DNA of 36,188 bases from Oscillospiraceae bacterium (GTDB lineage Bacteria; Bacillota; Clostridia; Oscillospirales; Oscillospiraceae): the NCBI GenBank assembly GCA_022800665.1, contig JAAWQS010000027.1, positions 1-36,188 of the forward strand. Direction: 5' to 3'. The notes under the pieces were generated by a model. The model made no database searches. It was not told the origin of the DNA and saw only the letters and a list, made by a program, of their open reading frames with translations. Of this stretch, positions 24,608 through 32,736 are shown piece after piece. Position numbers and translations under genes: made by a program. Position 1 is the stretch's first letter, and each line of letters begins with the position of its first letter.

Positions 24608-25681
24608 ATGAAAAAATTATTTGTCCTTATCCTCGCGCTGGCTCTGACCCTCACCGCCTGTTCCTCCGGCGGCGGGAACGAAGACCGGGTGGTCAACGTC
24701 TGCGGCTGGGGGGAGAACATTGACCCTGACCTGATCGAGCAGTTCCAGAAGGAAACCGGCATCACGGTGAACTATCAGACGGCGGAGAGCAACGAGACTA
24801 TGTACGCCATCATCAAACAGGGCGGCAGCGACTACGACGTCATCGTTCCCTCCGACTATATGATTGGTCAGATGATTGCGGAGGACATGCTGGCGGAGCT
24901 GGATTTCAGTCTGATCCCCAACTATGAGAAGATCGACAGCCAGTATAAAAACCTGTCCTTTGACCCGGACAACAAGTATTCCGTCCCCTATACCTGGGGT
25001 ACTCTGGGAATCATTTATAACCCGACTTTGGTTGGCGGCGAGATCGACAGCTGGTCCGCCCTCTTTGACACGAAGTACGCCGGACAGGTGGGCATGATCG
25101 GTAATCCGCGGGATGCCATCGGCGCGGCTCTGCTGTACCTGGGCTACTCCGTCAATACAACGGATGAGGCTGAGATTCGCGAGGCGTACAAGCTCATCGC
25201 AGATGCACGGGATGCAGGCGTCTATCAGGGCTTCTTTATGGATGAGCTGTATGATAAGATGGAGGCCGGAGAGACGGCCATCTGCACCTATTATGCCGGA
25301 GATTTCCTCTCCATGCACAGCAATAACAGCGACCTGCAGTTTGTCGTGCCGAAGGAAGGCAGCAACTGGTTTGTGGACGCCATGTGCGTGCTGAAGGACG
25401 CGGAGCACAAGACGGAGGCTATGGAGTGGATCAACTTCATCTGCTCCACGGATGCCTGTCTGGCCAATATGGACTTTATCTGGTATGCATCCCCTAACGC
25501 CGAGGCGTTGGAGAAGTACCCGGCCTACTATGAGGAAAACAACGGCGAGCCTCTGGACGAGGAACTGTTCCAGGTCATGGCCGCGCCGAAAGAGGTGCTG
25601 GAGAACTGCGAGGCATATTTGAACCTCCCCAGCGAGACACTCCAGCTGTATACGGATTTGTGGGTGGACCTGCGCATCTGA
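24608..25681 (+). CDS. potD: Polyamine-binding lipoprotein PotD
   Basis: 357 residues. A lipoprotein signal peptide (MKKLFVLILALALTLTAC) has its lipobox Cys at 18. The mature protein has the spermidine/putrescine-binding fold: VNVCGWGENIDPDLIEQF, SDYDVIVPSDYMIGQM, and SVPYTWGTLGIIYN. It is anchored outside the membrane and delivers polyamine to PotBC. GGGAGG lies 12 nt before ATG, a little far. It is the last gene of the operon, followed by a terminator. Confidence 0.94.
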   Translation: MKKLFVLILALALTLTACSSGGGNEDRVVNVCGWGENIDPDLIEQFQKETGITVNYQTAESNETMYAIIKQGGSDYDVIVPSDYMIGQMIAEDMLAELDFSLIPNYEKIDSQYKNLSFDPDNKYSVPYTWGTLGIIYNPTLVGGEIDSWSALFDTKYAGQVGMIGNPRDAIGAALLYLGYSVNTTDEAEIREAYKLIADARDAGVYQGFFMDELYDKMEAGETAICTYYAGDFLSMHSNNSDLQFVVPKEGSNWFVDAMCVLKDAEHKTEAMEWINFICSTDACLANMDFIWYASPNAEALEKYPAYYEENNGEPLDEELFQVMAAPKEVLENCEAYLNLPSETLQLYTDLWVDLRI

Positions 25682-25696
25682 GAAACGATGGATACA

Positions 25697-25730
25697 GGGA
25701 GCGGTCATTAAAGCGTGGCCGCTCCCTTTT
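25697..25730 (+). terminator. Terminator of the pot operon
   Basis: GGGAGCGGTC (25697-25706) pairs with GGCCGCTCCC (25717-25726), including one U-G pair, around a 10-nt loop. TTTT follows. Confidence 0.85.
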
Positions 25731-25743
25731 GTGCTTGACAAAA

Positions 25744-26139
25744 CGAACAGAGGAAGATGACCTGTCACTGTATTACGGCGTTGGCCTGGACCGGCTCCAG
25801 GAGCTGATTGAGCTGACCTTCCGCTATTTTTTCGAGGATGCCTGGAATGTCCGTTTCCGCCGCCTGCTGCTCATCAGCCAATATCGGGATGAACGCTGCC
25901 GCGCCATCTACCGCCAGCTCTACCGGGATTACTGCGTAGAGTTCCAGAAGCATTTGTTTCAGCATCTGATGGATTCCGGCGAGCTGCGGCGGGAGGACCC
26001 GGAGGCGGTGGCAATTGAGTTTTACAGCCCGATCTATCTGCTGCTCCACACCTGCGACAGTCTGGAGGAAGCCCGGCCAGCGATCCGGGTCCATGTAGAG
26101 CAGTTTCTCAAAAATTATCGAAGGGGGCACATGGTATGA
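25744..26139 (+). pseudogene. TetR-family regulator lacking its DNA-binding domain
   Basis: About 130 residues resemble only the C-terminal ligand-binding half of TetR proteins (ELIELTFRYFFEDAWNVRFRRLLLISQYRDERCRAIY). The N-terminal HTH of about 50-60 residues, which should precede, is absent in all frames; the pot terminator lies there instead. No ATG or GTG with a ribosome site starts the frame; only a CTG (25762) after GAGGA and a TTG (25735) exist. The stop overlaps the flavodoxin start (ATGA), so the original pair was a regulator plus its target. It is likely a deletion remnant. A short ligand-binding protein from a rare start cannot be excluded. Confidence 0.65.
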
Positions 26140-26645
26140 CGCATACTGTCATTATATATTGCAGCAAAACCGGCTTTTCCCAACGCTACGCCCAGTGGCT
26201 GGCGGAGGACACCGGGGCGGAGATTCTGCCCTACCAAAAACGGGGTGCGCTCCATCTGGACGCATTTGATACAATCATTCTGGTTGGCGGGTTGTACGCC
26301 GGAACCATGCGCGGCCTGCCGTGGCTGAAAAAGCAGCAGCTTGCCGGGAAGCGCGCCGCTGCAGTAGCGGTAGGCGCGTCCCCGGCGGACAGTCCGGAGC
26401 TGGCACAGACCATGGAAAAGCTGTTTGCCGGTCAGACGCAAATCCGCAGCTTTTATTGCCGGGGCGGCTTGGATTATGCACGCATGGGCGCAGTGGACCG
26501 GGCCATGATGGCCGGAATGCGGGCTATGCTGCGCAGGCAGGGGCAGGAGGAAGCCCTGCGGCTGGTGTCGGTCTCCTTCGACGCCGTCCGGCGGGAAAAT
26601 CTGGCGGAAATTGAGCGCTGGCTGAAGGAATGCAGCGGTGAATAA
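26136..26645 (+). CDS. Flavodoxin-domain protein (HemG-like Flavodoxin_5)
   Basis: 169 residues. The N-terminal strand-loop VIIYCSKTGFSQRYA is the FMN phosphate-binding loop. A second loop, ILVGGLYAGTMRGLPW, flanks the flavin. Members include protoporphyrinogen oxidase HemG, but most clostridial homologues have no assigned substrate, so a general redox role is all I claim. ATG overlaps the stop of the broken TetR gene, and no other start with a good ribosome site is seen. The gene has probably lost its local repressor, which may leave its expression dependent on read-through or on an unseen promoter. Confidence 0.82.
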   Translation: MTHTVIIYCSKTGFSQRYAQWLAEDTGAEILPYQKRGALHLDAFDTIILVGGLYAGTMRGLPWLKKQQLAGKRAAAVAVGASPADSPELAQTMEKLFAGQTQIRSFYCRGGLDYARMGAVDRAMMAGMRAMLRRQGQEEALRLVSVSFDAVRRENLAEIERWLKECSGE

Positions 26646-26651
26646 AAAGAT

Positions 26652-26687
26652 GCCTCCGACGCTGAATCTGCGCCGGAGGCCGTTTTA
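26652..26687. terminator. Bidirectional terminator after the flavodoxin gene
   Basis: GCCTCCGACGC (26652-26662), a 7-nt loop and GCGCCGGAGGC (26670-26680) form an 11-position stem with one mismatch. CGTTTTAT follows on the plus strand and CTTTTTATT on the minus strand, between convergent genes. Confidence 0.85.
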
Positions 26688-26716
26688 TTTATTCTTCAGA
26701 ATTACAGAGATAGGAG

Positions 26717-27244
26717 TTACTGCGCTTTTTGCAGCGCGTTTACCTCAATGCGCAGGAGTTTAATGGAATCCTTCATCATAGCCACATCATCCTCCAAGGC
26801 TTCCACACGGCTCTTTTCAGCCAGCCCGCGCATATTTTCCATAATGACACTGTGTCCCTCATACAGCAAGTTGAATTTGCGGGGGACCTCGGTCTCCAGA
26901 AGAACCGCAGACTTCAAGGAACGCTCGTCAAGATTTTTCAGCATTGCAGTGTGTTCATCCAGCGTCGCCTGCATCGCCGCTTGGGAGGTCTCCAGCTTGT
27001 CGATCCGGCCCTCCAGGTTATCCATCCGGCCTTCCAGTTTATCCATGCGGCCTTCCAGTTTATCCATCCGGCTTTCCAGTCGGTCCATCTGACCTTCCAG
27101 TTTATCCATACGGCTTTCCATCCGGTCCATGCGGCCTTCCAACCGATCCATCCGGTCCTCCAGCCTGCCGAGACGGTCATTGATCTGACCGATCATTTCC
27201 CCCTGCTTTTCCAGCAGTTGTAAAATCTTTTCTTCGATGTTCAT
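26717..27244 (-). CDS. Heptad-repeat coiled-coil protein
   Basis: 175 residues. Residues 20-90 are an almost perfect array of seven-residue units (R-M-D-R/K-L-E-G), giving a long parallel coiled coil with Met and Leu in core positions. A second helical region lies near the C-terminus (VEALEDDVAMMKDSIKLL). There is no signal peptide or membrane span. Such proteins are frequent in clostridia without a defined role; they probably oligomerise or serve as a scaffold. AAGGAG precedes ATG 27244. The 27246-27453 gap to the next minus-strand gene shows no gene. Confidence 0.8.
   Translation of the reverse strand: MNIEEKILQLLEKQGEMIGQINDRLGRLEDRMDRLEGRMDRMESRMDKLEGQMDRLESRMDKLEGRMDKLEGRMDNLEGRIDKLETSQAAMQATLDEHTAMLKNLDERSLKSAVLLETEVPRKFNLLYEGHSVIMENMRGLAEKSRVEALEDDVAMMKDSIKLLRIEVNALQKAQ
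27000..27170 (-). repeat. 21-nt tandem repeat coding the heptads
   Basis: About eight 21-nt units of the type TCCATCCGGCCTTCCAGTTTA (plus strand) repeat with few changes. They keep frame, so unit gain or loss would lengthen or shorten the coil by two turns. Confidence 0.8.
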
Positions 27245-27453
27245 GCGAACTCCTTCCCATCTCTGTCAATTGTCCAGAACCTGTATAACAACTACAGAAT
27301 AGCATAAAAGCAAAGCGAGTTCAACACATTTCGAGAAAGAATCTAATTTTTGTATGCCTGCACAACAGTCAGAGGACGCAAACAAAAAAGCCGAACCGAT
27401 TCCCCCCTCTGCCGTCCTCCCGGCGGCAAAAGCAGCCAGCTCATCCATCTGAC

Positions 27454-27864
27454 TTACTCCAAATCTACATTGATATGATCCGTTCCATGGGCTTCGAACT
27501 CACCCATGTACTGCTCCATCCGTTCCATTACCTCGTCATAGTTATCAATGGTAGCCCGCTCCGCGTCCAAATCCCGCAGGGCCAGCTCCTCAGCCAATAT
27601 CTCAAAAAAGGTCACATCCTCATAGGCCATGATCGCCTCATGAATCCCGCCCTCCGCAAAAGCGCGGGATGGAATCGCCTCTCCGTCATACAGCTCTACC
27701 AGAGCCGCCATACCGTGGTCCAGACAGTGGGAAAATACGACGCTCTCCACCTGGTCATAGTCCCGGATCCGATCCTCCCCACGGGTGGAATTCAGTACCC
27801 AATTGCCTATGTATACCAAATCCAGCAGACGGCGGTATTGCTTTTCTGTCAGATGCAGCTCCAT
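27454..27864 (-). CDS. Unrecognised acidic protein, 136 residues
   Basis: I have no firm family name. The N-terminus (LTEKQYRRLLDLVYIGNWVLNS) resembles a group of small uncharacterised cytoplasmic proteins found in clostridia and other bacteria. The protein is strongly acidic, with helical segments and a conserved-looking FFEILAEELALRDLD region. There is no signal peptide. GGAGGAGG lies 6 nt before ATG 27864. It is divergent from murI across a 197-nt gap. Confidence 0.75.
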   Translation of the reverse strand: MELHLTEKQYRRLLDLVYIGNWVLNSTRGEDRIRDYDQVESVVFSHCLDHGMAALVELYDGEAIPSRAFAEGGIHEAIMAYEDVTFFEILAEELALRDLDAERATIDNYDEVMERMEQYMGEFEAHGTDHINVDLE

Positions 27865-27977
27865 GATAAACCTCCTCCCGGCATAATGTCCGCATTATAA
27901 TAATCAGTAGCTAGAGTATAACAGAATTCCACGAAAAATTCCACAGAAAATACAGGGCAAATAGACCAAAATTTTAC

Positions 27978-28006
27978 TTGAGATTGGTGAAAATTCATAG
28001 TACAAT
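27978..28006 (+). promoter_or_regulatory. Promoter of the murI-DUF1934-argS group
   Basis: TTGAGA (27978-27983), a 17-nt spacer and TACAAT (28001-28006). It lies 55 nt upstream of the murI start. Confidence 0.75.
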
Positions 28007-28061
28007 AGTAGAGCTACCCACAGCCCGTTCCAGCAGGCGGGCTGAAAGGAGGTTTACGGCT

Positions 28062-28871
28062 TTGAACAAGCGTCCCATCGGGGTCTTTGACTCCGGCTTC
28101 GGCGGGCTGACCGCTGTGCGCAGGCTCCGCGGCCTCATGCCCTGCGAACACATTATATACTTCGGCGATACCTCCCGTGTCCCCTACGGCAACCGCAGCC
28201 GGGACACGATTCTTAAATACGCCCGGCAGGACACCCGCTTCCTCCGCGGGTTTGACCTGAAGGCCATTGTCATTGCCTGCGGCACAGTCAGCAGCAACTG
28301 CCTGCCCCAGCTCCAGGCGGAAAATGATATTCCCATTATCGGCGTAGTGGAACCGGCGGTCCGCCGGGCCGCCGCCCTGACCCGCAGCAAACGGGTAGGC
28401 GTGGTGGCCACACGGGCTACGGTCGCCAGCGGCGCATTCCAGCAGGCCCTGACAGCTCTGGACAGCGATATTACCGTCTTCAGCCACCCCTGCCCCCTGT
28501 TCGTCCCTCTGGTGGAGGAAGGACGCTGCCGCCCGGAGGACCCGGTCATCCGGCTGGTGGCGGAGGAGTACCTGCTCCCTCTGCGGGAGGAGGGCGTGGA
28601 CACCCTGGTGCTGGGCTGTACCCACTACCCACTGCTGACGGAGGTCATCAGCCAGGTGATGGGGCCGGAGGTGGCGTTGGTGGACTCCGGCGCAGAGTCG
28701 GCGTCCGCGCTCCAGGCGCTGCTGACGGAACAGGATGCCCTGTCGGATGACGGCGGCGGCGTCAGCTGCTACACCAGCGACCGGGCGGCGGATTTCCAGC
28801 GGCTGGCCTCCCTCTTTCTGGGAGAGGATTCCGCAATCCAGGCCCAGCAGATTGACATTTCACAGTATTGA
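28062..28871 (+). CDS. murI: Glutamate racemase
   Basis: 269 residues, standard length. It interconverts L- and D-glutamate for peptidoglycan. Landmarks: FDSGFGGLTAV at residues 9-19, the first catalytic Cys in ACGTVSSN (C73), and the second in GCTHYPLL (C186). The first Cys motif has Gly-Thr-Val where many racemases have Asn-Thr-Ala; both acid/base Cys residues remain. The start is TTG 28062, placed 9 nt after AAAGGAGG; no ATG or GTG in frame fits. A TTG start may limit expression. DUF1934 and argS follow closely. Confidence 0.92.
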   Translation: MNKRPIGVFDSGFGGLTAVRRLRGLMPCEHIIYFGDTSRVPYGNRSRDTILKYARQDTRFLRGFDLKAIVIACGTVSSNCLPQLQAENDIPIIGVVEPAVRRAAALTRSKRVGVVATRATVASGAFQQALTALDSDITVFSHPCPLFVPLVEEGRCRPEDPVIRLVAEEYLLPLREEGVDTLVLGCTHYPLLTEVISQVMGPEVALVDSGAESASALQALLTEQDALSDDGGGVSCYTSDRAADFQRLASLFLGEDSAIQAQQIDISQY

Positions 28872-28885
28872 GAGATCGTTGCTTT

Positions 28886-29320
28886 ATGAAGGAAAAACAG
28901 GTTGTTCTTTTTGTCCGTGGGATACAGTATTACGACAGCGCAGAGCCGGAGGAAACCGAGCTGATGACCGAGGGTACCATGGTCAGCGGCGACGACGGCG
29001 AGATTGTGCTGGAGTATCAGGAGACAGAGCTGACCGGCATGGAGGGGACTACCACCCGCTTCACCGTGCAGGGAGACACCGTTGTGCTCACCAGGGAGGG
29101 CGCAGTCAATTCCCAGATGGTCTTCCAGCAGGGGAAACGCAACAGCTCCGTGTATGAGACCCCCTGGGGGAGTATGCTGGTGGACGTCTCCACCGCCAGC
29201 CTCCACTACCGCCTCGACGCCCACGGAGGCATTATGGAGATTAAGTATACCATTGCCGTGGACCACCAGGTCACGGGGATGAATCAATTCAAAATACGTG
29301 TACGGGAGAGTATGAGGTAA
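28886..29320 (+). CDS. DUF1934 protein (YwiB-like)
   Basis: 144 residues, a lipocalin-like beta-barrel family. Successive strands such as GEIVLEYQETELTGMEGTTT and FKIRV fit the fold. Bacillus YwiB is also encoded directly upstream of argS, so the neighbourhood supports the call; its role is unknown. ATG 28886 has only a weak GAGAGA ribosome site. A TTG at 28868, overlapping the murI stop, is an alternative. Confidence 0.85.
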   Translation: MKEKQVVLFVRGIQYYDSAEPEETELMTEGTMVSGDDGEIVLEYQETELTGMEGTTTRFTVQGDTVVLTREGAVNSQMVFQQGKRNSSVYETPWGSMLVDVSTASLHYRLDAHGGIMEIKYTIAVDHQVTGMNQFKIRVRESMR

Positions 29321-29326
29321 AGAGCT

Positions 29327-31072
29327 ATGGTGAACATGATACAGAAGGCCAAGGACCAGGCGCTGGCATTGACCGAAGGCGCATACCGGGCTGCAGCGGA
29401 GGCCGGCAGTCTGCCGGCAGGCGTGGCGGTCCGCTGCGGCGTGGAGATTCCCAAGGACCCCGCCAACGGGGATTATACCACCACCTTTGCCCTGGCTGCA
29501 GCGAAGGCAATGAAGAAGAATCCCAGGGAGATCGCAGGGATTCTGATGGAAAATATGCATCTGGAGGGCAGTTATTTTACCTCCGTTGAGATTGCCGGCG
29601 CGGGATTCCTGAATTTCCGTCTGGGCGGCGGCTGGTATGCCGGCGTCCTCGCCGCCATTGACGGGGAGGGTCCGGCGTATGGCCGGTCCGATGCCCTGCG
29701 GGGTCAGAAAATCATGGTGGAGTTTGTCTCCGCCAATCCCACCGGCCCCATGCACATGGGCAACGCCCGCGGCGGCGTGCTGGGCGACACCCTGGCCGCT
29801 GTGCTGGAGGCCGCAGGCGCGGACGTCTGGCGGGAGTTCTACGTCAACGACGCGGGAAATCAGATTGAAAAATTCGCCGCCTCCCTGGAGGCCCGCTATT
29901 TGCAGATTCTTCTGGGGGAGGACGCCGTGGAGTTCCCGGCGGACGGCTACCAGGGCGGGGACATCAAGGAGCTGGCGCAGCAGTTTTATGAGGAGCACGG
30001 CGGCAGTCTCCGGGATGTTTCTCAGGAGGAACGCCGGGCGGCGCTGGCGTCTTTTGGACTGAAAATCAATATTCCGAAGATGCAGAGCGACTTAAAACGC
30101 TATAAAATTGAGTACGACCAGTGGTTTTTTGAGTCCTCCCTCCATGAGCGGGGCTATGTGGCGGATACGGTGGAGCAGCTGACCAGCCGGGGCTATACCT
30201 ATGAGCAGGACGGCGCGCTGTGGCTGGCCACCAGCCGTATTCTGGAGGAGAGCTGCCGCAGAGCCGGAAAGAGTGAAAAGGACATTGCCAAGCTGGATCT
30301 TAAGGACGACGTACTCCGCCGGGCCAACGGCTTTTACACCTATTTTGCCGCCGATATCGCCTACCACCGCAATAAATTCGAGGAGCGGGGCTTTGACCGC
30401 GTCATCAACATCTGGGGCGCGGACCACCACGGCCACGTGGCCCGTCTGAAGGGAGCCATGGACGCTCTGGGTCTGGACGGCGCGGGGCGGCTGGACATCG
30501 TGCTCATGCAGCTGGTGAAGCTGCTGCGGGACGGCGAGGTTGTGCGCATGTCCAAGCGGACCGGTAAAGCTATCTCCCTGGGCGACCTGCTGGACGAGGT
30601 GCCGGTGGACGCCGCCCGCTGGTTCTTTAACGCCAAGCCGGATACGCAGATGGACTTCGACCTGGGGCTGGCAGTCCGGGAGGACAGCGAGAACCCCATC
30701 TACTATGTGGAGTACGCCCACGCCCGGATTTGCAGCCTGCTGCGCAATCTGGAGGGCGAGGGGTACCGCGTCCCTGCAATCGAAGATGCGGACGCGGAGC
30801 TGCTCTCCAGCGAGACGGAGACCGCGCTGCTCAAGCAGCTCTCCCTCTTCTGCGAGGCCCTGCGCCTGGCGGCCAGGGACTACGACCCCAGCCATATCAA
30901 CCGCTACCTGGTGGAGCTGGCGGGCTGCTTCCACCGCTTCTACACCGCCTGCCGCATTAAAGGCGAGGAGGACCGCCTCCTTGCCGCCCGATTGAAGCTG
31001 GCGGACGCTGCCCGCAGCGTGCTGAAAAACGGCCTGCTGCTGCTGGGCGTGGATGCGCCGGAGCGTATGTAG
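29327..31072 (+). CDS. argS: Arginyl-tRNA synthetase
   Basis: 581 residues. The N-terminal additional domain (about residues 1-95) precedes the class I catalytic core with NPTGPMHMGN, the HIGH-equivalent (around residue 143), and RMSKRTG, the KMSKS-equivalent (residues 406-412). The C-terminal DALR anticodon-binding domain starts near residue 460 (YVEYAHARICSLLRN). It charges tRNA-Arg with arginine in the cytoplasm. GAGG lies about 10 nt before ATG. The gene sits 6 nt after DUF1934. Confidence 0.96.
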   Translation: MVNMIQKAKDQALALTEGAYRAAAEAGSLPAGVAVRCGVEIPKDPANGDYTTTFALAAAKAMKKNPREIAGILMENMHLEGSYFTSVEIAGAGFLNFRLGGGWYAGVLAAIDGEGPAYGRSDALRGQKIMVEFVSANPTGPMHMGNARGGVLGDTLAAVLEAAGADVWREFYVNDAGNQIEKFAASLEARYLQILLGEDAVEFPADGYQGGDIKELAQQFYEEHGGSLRDVSQEERRAALASFGLKINIPKMQSDLKRYKIEYDQWFFESSLHERGYVADTVEQLTSRGYTYEQDGALWLATSRILEESCRRAGKSEKDIAKLDLKDDVLRRANGFYTYFAADIAYHRNKFEERGFDRVINIWGADHHGHVARLKGAMDALGLDGAGRLDIVLMQLVKLLRDGEVVRMSKRTGKAISLGDLLDEVPVDAARWFFNAKPDTQMDFDLGLAVREDSENPIYYVEYAHARICSLLRNLEGEGYRVPAIEDADAELLSSETETALLKQLSLFCEALRLAARDYDPSHINRYLVELAGCFHRFYTACRIKGEEDRLLAARLKLADAARSVLKNGLLLLGVDAPERM

Positions 31073-31109
31073 GCATTTCATTATAATTACAAAGGAGAGA
31101 ACCTCAGCC

Positions 31110-32582
31110 ATGAATCTGCCGCATTTGGTCCGTTCTGCCGCCGCCTGTATTCTGGCGGCTGTACTGCTCTGTTCCACTGCCTATGCCGCTCCTGCGAAAT
31201 CTGCCGACGTAGTCGCCGCCGCTCTGGGGGAGGTCGGCGCTGCGGAGGGGCCGGGCGAGTACAGCAAATACGGCGAGTGGTATGGTTTGCCCAACTCCTA
31301 TTGGTGCGATATGTTTGTCTCCTGGTGCGCCATGAAGGGCAATATCCCAGCGGAAAAATTTCCCCGGCACTGCTCCTGTACCGATCATGTGAAGCGATTT
31401 GTCAAAATGGGCCGGTATCAGGAGAGCATGGCCCGCGGCAACAGCTACATCCCCCAGCAGGGCGATGTAATCTTCTTTTACAACAATGTCCGTTATCCCT
31501 CCGGGTCCGTCAAAAACCACACGGGTCTGGTGCTGTATGTGGAGGACGGCTATGTCTACACCATTGAGGGCAACGCTCTGGCCAACCGGCTGGATCTCTC
31601 TTATGACATCGTCTCCGCACAGCGGAACGACGCCAAGGAGCCGCCCGATTATGTCACCGTCAACCGCTATCCCCTGGACGCCCCCCGCATTCACGGCTAC
31701 GGCATCCCCGCCTATGACGACCGGACGCCACTGGCCCTGAACGGCTTTGTAGACCTGGGCCGTCACAGTGAAAACGCCGCCCGGTTCCAGACGCTCTGTG
31801 AGGCGGGCGTCATGCAGCCCACCAGTGTCAACACCTTTTCGCCCAACCACGGCATGACCAGGGCCGAATTTGTGGAGATGACTACGGACTTTTTGGGCCT
31901 GCTGGGCTGCCGTCCGGAGACCAAAGCCTTTGCGGATGTCCCCCCGGAAAGCAGCTGTTACGGTGCGGTGATGTCTGCCCGCAGCGCGGGTCTGACCGGC
32001 GAGGAGGAGGACAACCGCTTCCAGCCGGACCGCTACATCTCTCCCGACGAAGCCCAGACAATTCTGAACCGCGCCTTGGTTTACGCGGGTCTGGAGGAGC
32101 GGACGTTTACCTTTTCCCAGGGCGATTACAGCTACATTGTCAGTCCCTACACCATCCGCGCAGATATTGCCATAGCCTTTGACACGCTCTGCCGGGAAAT
32201 TCCCCTGTCGGAAGCTTTTGACGGCGTTGTCCTGCTGGACGGCGCGGCGCAGGATTGGCCGGTCCGGCGTCTGAACGACGTCTGCTATGTGCCGGCGGAA
32301 GCTCTGCGGCAGTCCTTCCCCGCGTTGGAGCTGCCGGGAATACCGGATGCGGACGAGGGAACGAAGCTGGAAACAGAGCAGGCGTTCTGGTCGGATGTGG
32401 AAATCCCCAAGGACCCGCCCCCCATGGCCAACACGGACCGGGTCATCCCCGCCCGGATTGAACTGCGCAGGGAGGACGCCACAGTGAATGCCAGCGGGTT
32501 TACTTACCGCGGAACACCCTATGTATCGCTGCCGGAGGCGGCAGAGCTGCTGTCCCTGGATCTGGAGCTGGCAGCGAACTGA
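31110..32582 (+). CDS. Secreted CHAP-type hydrolase with SLH-like region
   Basis: 490 residues. A signal peptide ends near residue 26 (CSTAYA). Residues 32-180 form a CHAP/NlpC-type cysteine-peptidase domain with YWCDMFVSWC (Cys66) and VKNHTGLVLY (His137), expected to cut peptidoglycan peptides or amide bonds. Residues about 225-335 contain SLH-like units (GVMQPTSVNTFSPNHGMTRAEF; then SAGLTGEEEDNRFQPDRYIS). The C-terminus resembles copper-amine-oxidase-N-like or stalk domains (SGFTYRGTPYVSLPEAAELL). AAGGAGAG precedes ATG 31110 by about 12 nt. It follows argS by 37 nt and is closed by a hairpin. Confidence 0.85.
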   Translation: MNLPHLVRSAAACILAAVLLCSTAYAAPAKSADVVAAALGEVGAAEGPGEYSKYGEWYGLPNSYWCDMFVSWCAMKGNIPAEKFPRHCSCTDHVKRFVKMGRYQESMARGNSYIPQQGDVIFFYNNVRYPSGSVKNHTGLVLYVEDGYVYTIEGNALANRLDLSYDIVSAQRNDAKEPPDYVTVNRYPLDAPRIHGYGIPAYDDRTPLALNGFVDLGRHSENAARFQTLCEAGVMQPTSVNTFSPNHGMTRAEFVEMTTDFLGLLGCRPETKAFADVPPESSCYGAVMSARSAGLTGEEEDNRFQPDRYISPDEAQTILNRALVYAGLEERTFTFSQGDYSYIVSPYTIRADIAIAFDTLCREIPLSEAFDGVVLLDGAAQDWPVRRLNDVCYVPAEALRQSFPALELPGIPDADEGTKLETEQAFWSDVEIPKDPPPMANTDRVIPARIELRREDATVNASGFTYRGTPYVSLPEAAELLSLDLELAAN

Positions 32583-32604
32583 CGCTGTACAATACAAATG
32601 GATC

Positions 32605-32636
32605 AGCCAGCCGTCCGGCGCAGGCGGCTGGCTTTC
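32605..32636 (+). terminator. Hairpin terminator after the CHAP/SLH gene
   Basis: AGCCAGCCG (32605-32613) and CGGCTGGCT (32625-32633) form a perfect 9-bp stem with an 11-nt loop. Only a short TTT follows, so termination may be leaky. Confidence 0.6.
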
Positions 32637-32663
32637 CGCGTCCAGAGGCGTGGAAAGTTGTTC

Positions 32664-32692
32664 TTGCTAATTTTCGGAAACAAGGCTATAAT
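32664..32692 (+). promoter_or_regulatory. Promoter of proA
   Basis: TTGCTA (32664-32669), a 17-nt spacer and consensus TATAAT (32687-32692), 45 nt before the proA start. Confidence 0.75.
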
Positions 32693-32736
32693 AGAACAAA
32701 TTTATTGCGCAAACAATTACAGGAGGCGACCCATTT

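Noticed and set aside
27000-27170. CRISPR-like array of short repeats
   Set aside because: The units abut without unique spacers and code in-frame heptads of a coiled coil.
26717-27244. Plus-strand frames rich in Phe-Ile-His opposite the coiled-coil gene
   Set aside because: Mirror image of the 21-nt repeats; the minus strand has the ribosome site and a soluble coiled-coil pattern.
31104-32597. 497-codon minus-strand frame opposite the CHAP/SLH gene
   Set aside because: GC-rich shadow; the plus strand has signal peptide, catalytic motifs and ribosome site.
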